Source: a bacterium UBA3756
GTDB taxonomy: Bacteria > Bacteroidota > Bacteroidia > Bacteroidales > Bacteroidaceae
Direction of reading: 5' to 3'
NCBI GenBank assembly: GCA_002371695.1
Contig: DFGG01000028.1
Span: 1 to 7,575, forward strand
Length of the DNA stretch: 7,575 nucleotides
Shown: one piece after another, positions 4,726-7,575 of the stretch
Layout: every line of letters begins with the position of its first letter
Numbering within the stretch: the stretch's first letter is position 1
Notes under the pieces: model-generated
What the model was told of the DNA's origin: nothing
What the model saw: only the letters and a program-made list of their open reading frames with translations
The model's database searches: none
Program-made: the position numbers and the translations under genes

Positions 4726-6417
4726 ATGTTTACGATGGAGATAACAAGGCTGATAGAACAGTGCAGACAGGGGGATGCGGATGCCCTCGGAGAATTGTAT
4801 AAGGCATACGCCCGGAAGATGAGGGGCGTATGCCGTCGGTATATCAGCGATGAACAAGCCATCAGCGATGTATTGCATGACTCGTTTGTGATTATCTTTA
4901 CCTCTTTTGACAAGCTCCGCGATGACAGGAAAGCAGAGGCATGGATGATGTCGATAACGAGAAATGTGGCGTCGAAATACAAAGACCATCTGGCGAAGGC
5001 GACTTTTGTGCAACTGGAAGAAGCAGAGCATTTGCAGATGCCTGAAGGTGAGAGCGAAGTGAGAGGCGTGCCACTGGAGGATGTCGTGCAGCTTGTTGAC
5101 CATCTGCCGGAGGGTTACGGGCAGGTATTTCGACTCTCTGTGTTTGAAGGGATGTCACACAAAGAGATTTCCGACATGCTGGGCATCGAGCCACATTCGT
5201 CATCGTCGCAACTGGCACGGGCGAAGAAAATGCTGCGCAAGATGATGCAGCAGTATTGGGTGGCCGGCCTTCTGCTTCTACTTGTTCCTGTTACGTTATT
5301 CCTGCTCAAGAAAGGAAATACTGCGGTCAAGGATGAAAAGCCAGTTGTGGCGAAACAGAAAGAGACATCCAAAGAATCACAGACAAACCAGTCACAAGAG
5401 CCAGTGATTGTTCGTTTGCCAACGTACCATTCTACGATTATTACAATTGATAGCCTTCCAATGGAAATAACTCAGGCTACGGATTCCGCCACGGCAGACA
5501 CCTTGTTTAATATGGTTGCACAAGGACAGGCAAATACAGACACGATACTGAACGATACGGCAAAGACAATGCACGAGGTTGAGATTCCTCATGACGACAT
5601 CGCAGACTTATCCTCCGAAAAGCCAGCCACCAGCATCCGACGTCTGCAAAAATGGTCGGTGGATCTTGCATACGCTGGAGGTTTTGGTGAACAGAATTAT
5701 AATCGTCCTTACGGCTTCACAGAAACACCGATGATAGCCACGACGGGTGAGCCCCCATCGCCTGTCACCTTTGAGAACTGGAGCGACTATGCGGCCTTCC
5801 TGGCCGAGATGCCTGATGACGACAGCAGTCATAGCCGAGGCGTCATTATGAACATTGCACTGAGCAATGCCGGAGATGCCTTAGGCACAGGCACAGACAA
5901 AATCGTCCGCAAGAGCCACCACTATATGCCCGTCAACTTCTCGTTGGCATTGACGTATAGACTAAATAGTCGCTTTGCATTGGAGACCGGGCTGAACTAT
6001 AGTAGGTTGAAGTCCGAGTTTGAGATGGGTTCAAACGGTAATACTATCAATGAACAGCAGACCATTCACTATATCGGCATCCCACTGAAAGGCATCTACA
6101 ACATGTTCTCTGGCAATGCATGGAGCCTCTACGGCAGTCTCGGCGTGACGACAGAAATCCCCGTCTACTCGCCGCTCAAAACCAGCTACTACTTACATAA
6201 CGCATTGAAAGCTACCGATAAGTCTACTATCCGTGCTCCGTGGCAGTGGTCAGTTGGTACAGGCTTTGGCTTGCAATACAATTTCACTCCCAACATCGGA
6301 CTGTTTGCCGAGCCAAGTCTGCAATTCTTCATTCCGATGCATAGCGACATCGAGACCTACCGCACAGATCATCCGTTTATGTTCTCTTTGCCTTTGGGCA
6401 TCAGATTTACCTGGTAA
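4726..6417 (+). CDS. ECF sigma factor fused through a membrane helix to an outer-membrane beta-barrel
   Basis: A 563-residue fusion. Residues about 5-80 are sigma-2 (LIEQCRQGDADALGELYKAY; DVLHDSFVIIF as region 2.2/2.3; EAWMMSITRN as region 2.4). Residues 118-175 are sigma-4, with the helix-turn-helix around MSHKEISDMLGIEPHSSSS and QLARAKKMLRK. A single hydrophobic helix follows at 178-194, flanked by basic residues on the cytoplasmic side. Residues 195-305 are a Thr/Ser/Asp-rich linker, long enough to cross the periplasm. Residues 306-563 have alternating aromatic strands (WSVDLAYAGGFG, FALETGLNYSRLK, WSVGTGFGLQYNF) and end in the aromatic residue Trp563, as porin-like OMP barrels do. The usual Bacteroidetes plan puts sigma and an anti-sigma/barrel in separate genes; here no stop or frameshift separates them. 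ATG 4735 (MEITRL) is an equally good start given the promoter position. The target is probably the repeated element before this and the next two genes. Confidence 0.9.
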   Translation: MFTMEITRLIEQCRQGDADALGELYKAYARKMRGVCRRYISDEQAISDVLHDSFVIIFTSFDKLRDDRKAEAWMMSITRNVASKYKDHLAKATFVQLEEAEHLQMPEGESEVRGVPLEDVVQLVDHLPEGYGQVFRLSVFEGMSHKEISDMLGIEPHSSSSQLARAKKMLRKMMQQYWVAGLLLLLVPVTLFLLKKGNTAVKDEKPVVAKQKETSKESQTNQSQEPVIVRLPTYHSTIITIDSLPMEITQATDSATADTLFNMVAQGQANTDTILNDTAKTMHEVEIPHDDIADLSSEKPATSIRRLQKWSVDLAYAGGFGEQNYNRPYGFTETPMIATTGEPPSPVTFENWSDYAAFLAEMPDDDSSHSRGVIMNIALSNAGDALGTGTDKIVRKSHHYMPVNFSLALTYRLNSRFALETGLNYSRLKSEFEMGSNGNTINEQQTIHYIGIPLKGIYNMFSGNAWSLYGSLGVTTEIPVYSPLKTSYYLHNALKATDKSTIRAPWQWSVGTGFGLQYNFTPNIGLFAEPSLQFFIPMHSDIETYRTDHPFMFSLPLGIRFTW

Positions 6418-6420
6418 ACG

Positions 6421-6460
6421 GTGCAGTCTTTTTGACGATTTAGGGACTATATAAATAGAG
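6421..6460 (+). promoter_or_regulatory. 40-bp promoter-like element, copy B (lipoprotein gene)
   Basis: GTGCAGTC (6421-6428), 15 nt, then GGACTATATAAATAGAG (6444-6460). It shares the 16-nt run ACGGTGCAGTCTTTTT with copy A and begins 3 nt after the sigma-barrel stop codon. It lies 19 nt before the lipoprotein ATG, so the downstream gene probably has its own transcript besides read-through. Confidence 0.77.
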
Positions 6461-6479
6461 ACAACCCTTTTAAATACAA

Positions 6480-7043
6480 ATGAACATGAAGCATTACAAA
6501 CCCCTTGCCTGGATGATGGCGATAGCCATTGCCACGTTTTCCCTGCCGCTGACAGCCTGCAGCAATGATGACGAAGCGGTTAACGTCAGTGACGACAATC
6601 AGACTGAACCGATGGCGGAACTATGCGCATACGGTGTCATGCCCACAAAAGCCAGAGGTGACCACGGTGCCGTATTTACCGATGATGACATCGAATGGTT
6701 CGACCTAAACACCCGTGAATTGCGCTTCCGTGACGCGATGGAGCCACTGCGTGAAGAAATCCCGTTGCTTGCTGGGATAGATATCTATCTCGATGGCGAA
6801 TATCTCTTTTCCAGTGGAGCCACCTTCGTCAGCCTCATCTGTAGCCAAATGTTTGATGACCTCGTACTCTGCTGCGGAAAAATTGACGGCGAGGTCATTG
6901 ACGATGGTCACTACTATCTCTATGACTGCTATCCTGCCCAATTCATTGACGACGAACGTGTAAAAGCCAACCGCCTTCGTCGCGCTTCGCAATGGGAAGC
7001 GTTCTTGAAATATTTGGAAAGCAAAGGTAAACTGAGAAAATAG
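6480..7043 (+). CDS. small Cys-rich surface lipoprotein
   Basis: A 187-residue protein. The signal has the lipobox LTAC with Cys27 lipidated, followed by SNDDEA. Acidic residues right after the Cys resemble the lipoprotein export signal that sends Bacteroidetes lipoproteins to the cell surface. The mature part has strand-rich segments (FTDDDIEWFDLNTRELRF, GIDIYLDGEYLF) and an Arg/Lys-rich helical tail (WEAFLKYLESKGKLRK). It holds five further Cys (49, 121, 131, 132, 150) with an adjacent pair, unusual for an exported Bacteroidales lipoprotein. I recall proteins of similar pattern near ECF sigma genes in Bacteroides and Prevotella, but no characterised function. ATG 6480 and ATG 6486 are both possible starts; both keep the signal. 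Its place between sigma-barrel and radical SAM genes, under the same element, suggests it serves the same response, perhaps as ligand sensor or barrel partner (inference). Confidence 0.85.
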   Translation: MNMKHYKPLAWMMAIAIATFSLPLTACSNDDEAVNVSDDNQTEPMAELCAYGVMPTKARGDHGAVFTDDDIEWFDLNTRELRFRDAMEPLREEIPLLAGIDIYLDGEYLFSSGATFVSLICSQMFDDLVLCCGKIDGEVIDDGHYYLYDCYPAQFIDDERVKANRLRRASQWEAFLKYLESKGKLRK

Positions 7044-7054
7044 CCTCTTGTCCT

Positions 7055-7094
7055 GTGCAGTCATTCGTTGCAATTTTGGACTTTATAAGTAGAG
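7055..7094 (+). promoter_or_regulatory. 40-bp promoter-like element, copy C (radical SAM gene)
   Basis: GTGCAGTC (7055-7062), 15 nt, then GGACTTTATAAGTAGAG (7078-7094). Only two positions differ from copy B within the conserved blocks, although the 15-nt spacer is unrelated in sequence. Conserved blocks around a diverged spacer of constant length are what a two-part promoter should show. It lies 21 nt before the radical SAM ATG. Confidence 0.75.
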
Positions 7095-7112
7095 AACAAA
7101 ATTGCAACGAAT
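7063..7112. repeat. perfect 15-bp inverted repeat around the -10 half of copy C
   Basis: ATTCGTTGCAATTTT (7063-7077) is the exact reverse complement of AAAATTGCAACGAAT (7098-7112). The 20-nt interval holds the GGACTTTATAAGTAGAG block. The left arm starts immediately after GTGCAGTC and fills the spacer. It may be a repressor operator, or in read-through RNA a hairpin ending the lipoprotein transcript (TTTAT follows). Copies A and B lack it. Confidence 0.8.
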
Positions 7113-7115
7113 TTT

Positions 7116-7575
7116 ATGTACACGATTTACGATTATGCCTACAATGGCTACCTCTATCTGAACAACATCATGCGTCCGCGCCACAAGCGCCTGTCGCAAT
7201 TGATGATTTATTCGACAACAGCCTGCCAGTCGCGCTGCAAGCATTGCAATATCTGGCAGAAGAAGGTGGAACACCTGTCACTCGAAGACATCAAGCGAAT
7301 CATGCAGAGCCGATGCGTCACCAAACGGACAACCGTAGGACTGGAGGGCGGCGAGTTCATCCTCCACCCACTGGCTGCGGAAATCATGGCGTGGTTTTGC
7401 GAGCATCACCCGAACTACACGCTACTGTCTAATTGTCTCGCGCCCCGTCGTGTCATAGATGCCGTCCGTCTCTATCAGCCCCGGCACCTGTACGTCTCTC
7501 TCGACGGCGGCCGCGAGACTTACCAGCGGATGCGAGGGCGTGACGGCTATGACCGGGTGATTCAGGTGGTGGAGG
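7116..7575 (+). CDS. radical SAM protein, 5' part only
   Basis: An open frame from ATG 7116 that runs off the right edge (153 full codons seen). The 4Fe-4S/SAM motif CQSRCKHC (Cys37, 41, 44; CxxxCxxC) follows the first strand, MIYSTTAC. GLEGGEF (75-81) is the GGE motif that contacts SAM, and LYVSLDGG with RMRGRDGYDRV matches the later barrel strand of this superfamily (compare the SLDG...RG.G.FD pattern). The N-terminal 30 residues, Tyr-rich (YDYAYNGYLYLNN), are not typical. Whether a SPASM or twitch domain follows is outside the window, so the reaction (peptide modification, cofactor or nucleoside chemistry) cannot be set. Its promoter-like element is the same as that of the sigma-barrel and lipoprotein genes, suggesting joint control. 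Confidence 0.88.
   Translation, partial: MYTIYDYAYNGYLYLNNIMRPRHKRLSQLMIYSTTACQSRCKHCNIWQKKVEHLSLEDIKRIMQSRCVTKRTTVGLEGGEFILHPLAAEIMAWFCEHHPNYTLLSNCLAPRRVIDAVRLYQPRHLYVSLDGGRETYQRMRGRDGYDRVIQVVE

Noticed and set aside
7063..7112. invertible (phase-variable) promoter
   Set aside because: The arms fit, but a 20-nt interval is far shorter than known Bacteroidetes invertible promoters and no recombinase gene is in the window; kept only as a check within the inverted-repeat finding.
7055..7432. 125-codon plus-strand open frame
   Set aside because: It overlaps the radical SAM gene in another frame; the radical SAM frame has CxxxCxxC and GGE motifs, whereas this one has none.

Overview
The window looks like a chromosomal piece of a Bacteroidales bacterium, most likely a Prevotella-type genome. 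The grounds are the -33/-7 promoters of the TTG-N19/20-TAnnTTTG kind, a TonB-dependent receptor, lipoproteins whose lipidated Cys is followed by acidic residues, an ECF sigma factor linked to an outer-membrane barrel, and scarce Shine-Dalgarno sequences. The genus is inferred from overall resemblance and was not tested by a search.

Left part (1-1486): the 3' end of a U32-family peptidase gene. A lipoprotein/polytopic membrane protein gene starts inside it, with a 17-nt overlap, so the two are probably translationally coupled. Middle (1487-4071): a Bacteroidetes-type promoter and a monocistronic TonB-dependent receptor carrying an unusual Met/Ala-rich helical insertion. Next (4072-4680): a gene-poor stretch with GC-rich hairpins, two tandem arrays that share a 22-bp period, and the wreck of a toxin-antitoxin pair. 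The wreck keeps its promoter, operator-like palindromes, an antitoxin C-terminus and the frameshifted N-terminus of a PIN-domain toxin.

Right part (4681-7575): the most interesting region. One protein of 563 residues joins a complete ECF sigma factor (sigma-2 and sigma-4), one transmembrane helix, a periplasmic linker and an outer-membrane beta-barrel. It is followed by a Cys-rich lipoprotein gene and by the start of a radical SAM gene that runs off the window. In front of each of these three genes lies the same 40-bp element: GTGCAGTC, 15 nt, then GGACTWTATAARTAGAR, with identical spacing in all three copies. The simplest reading is that the element is the promoter read by the fused sigma factor, so the locus would be an autoregulated envelope-to-nucleoid signalling unit in which receptor barrel, membrane anchor and sigma factor are one chain. 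The fusion and the repeated element are seen directly; the regulatory link is inference.
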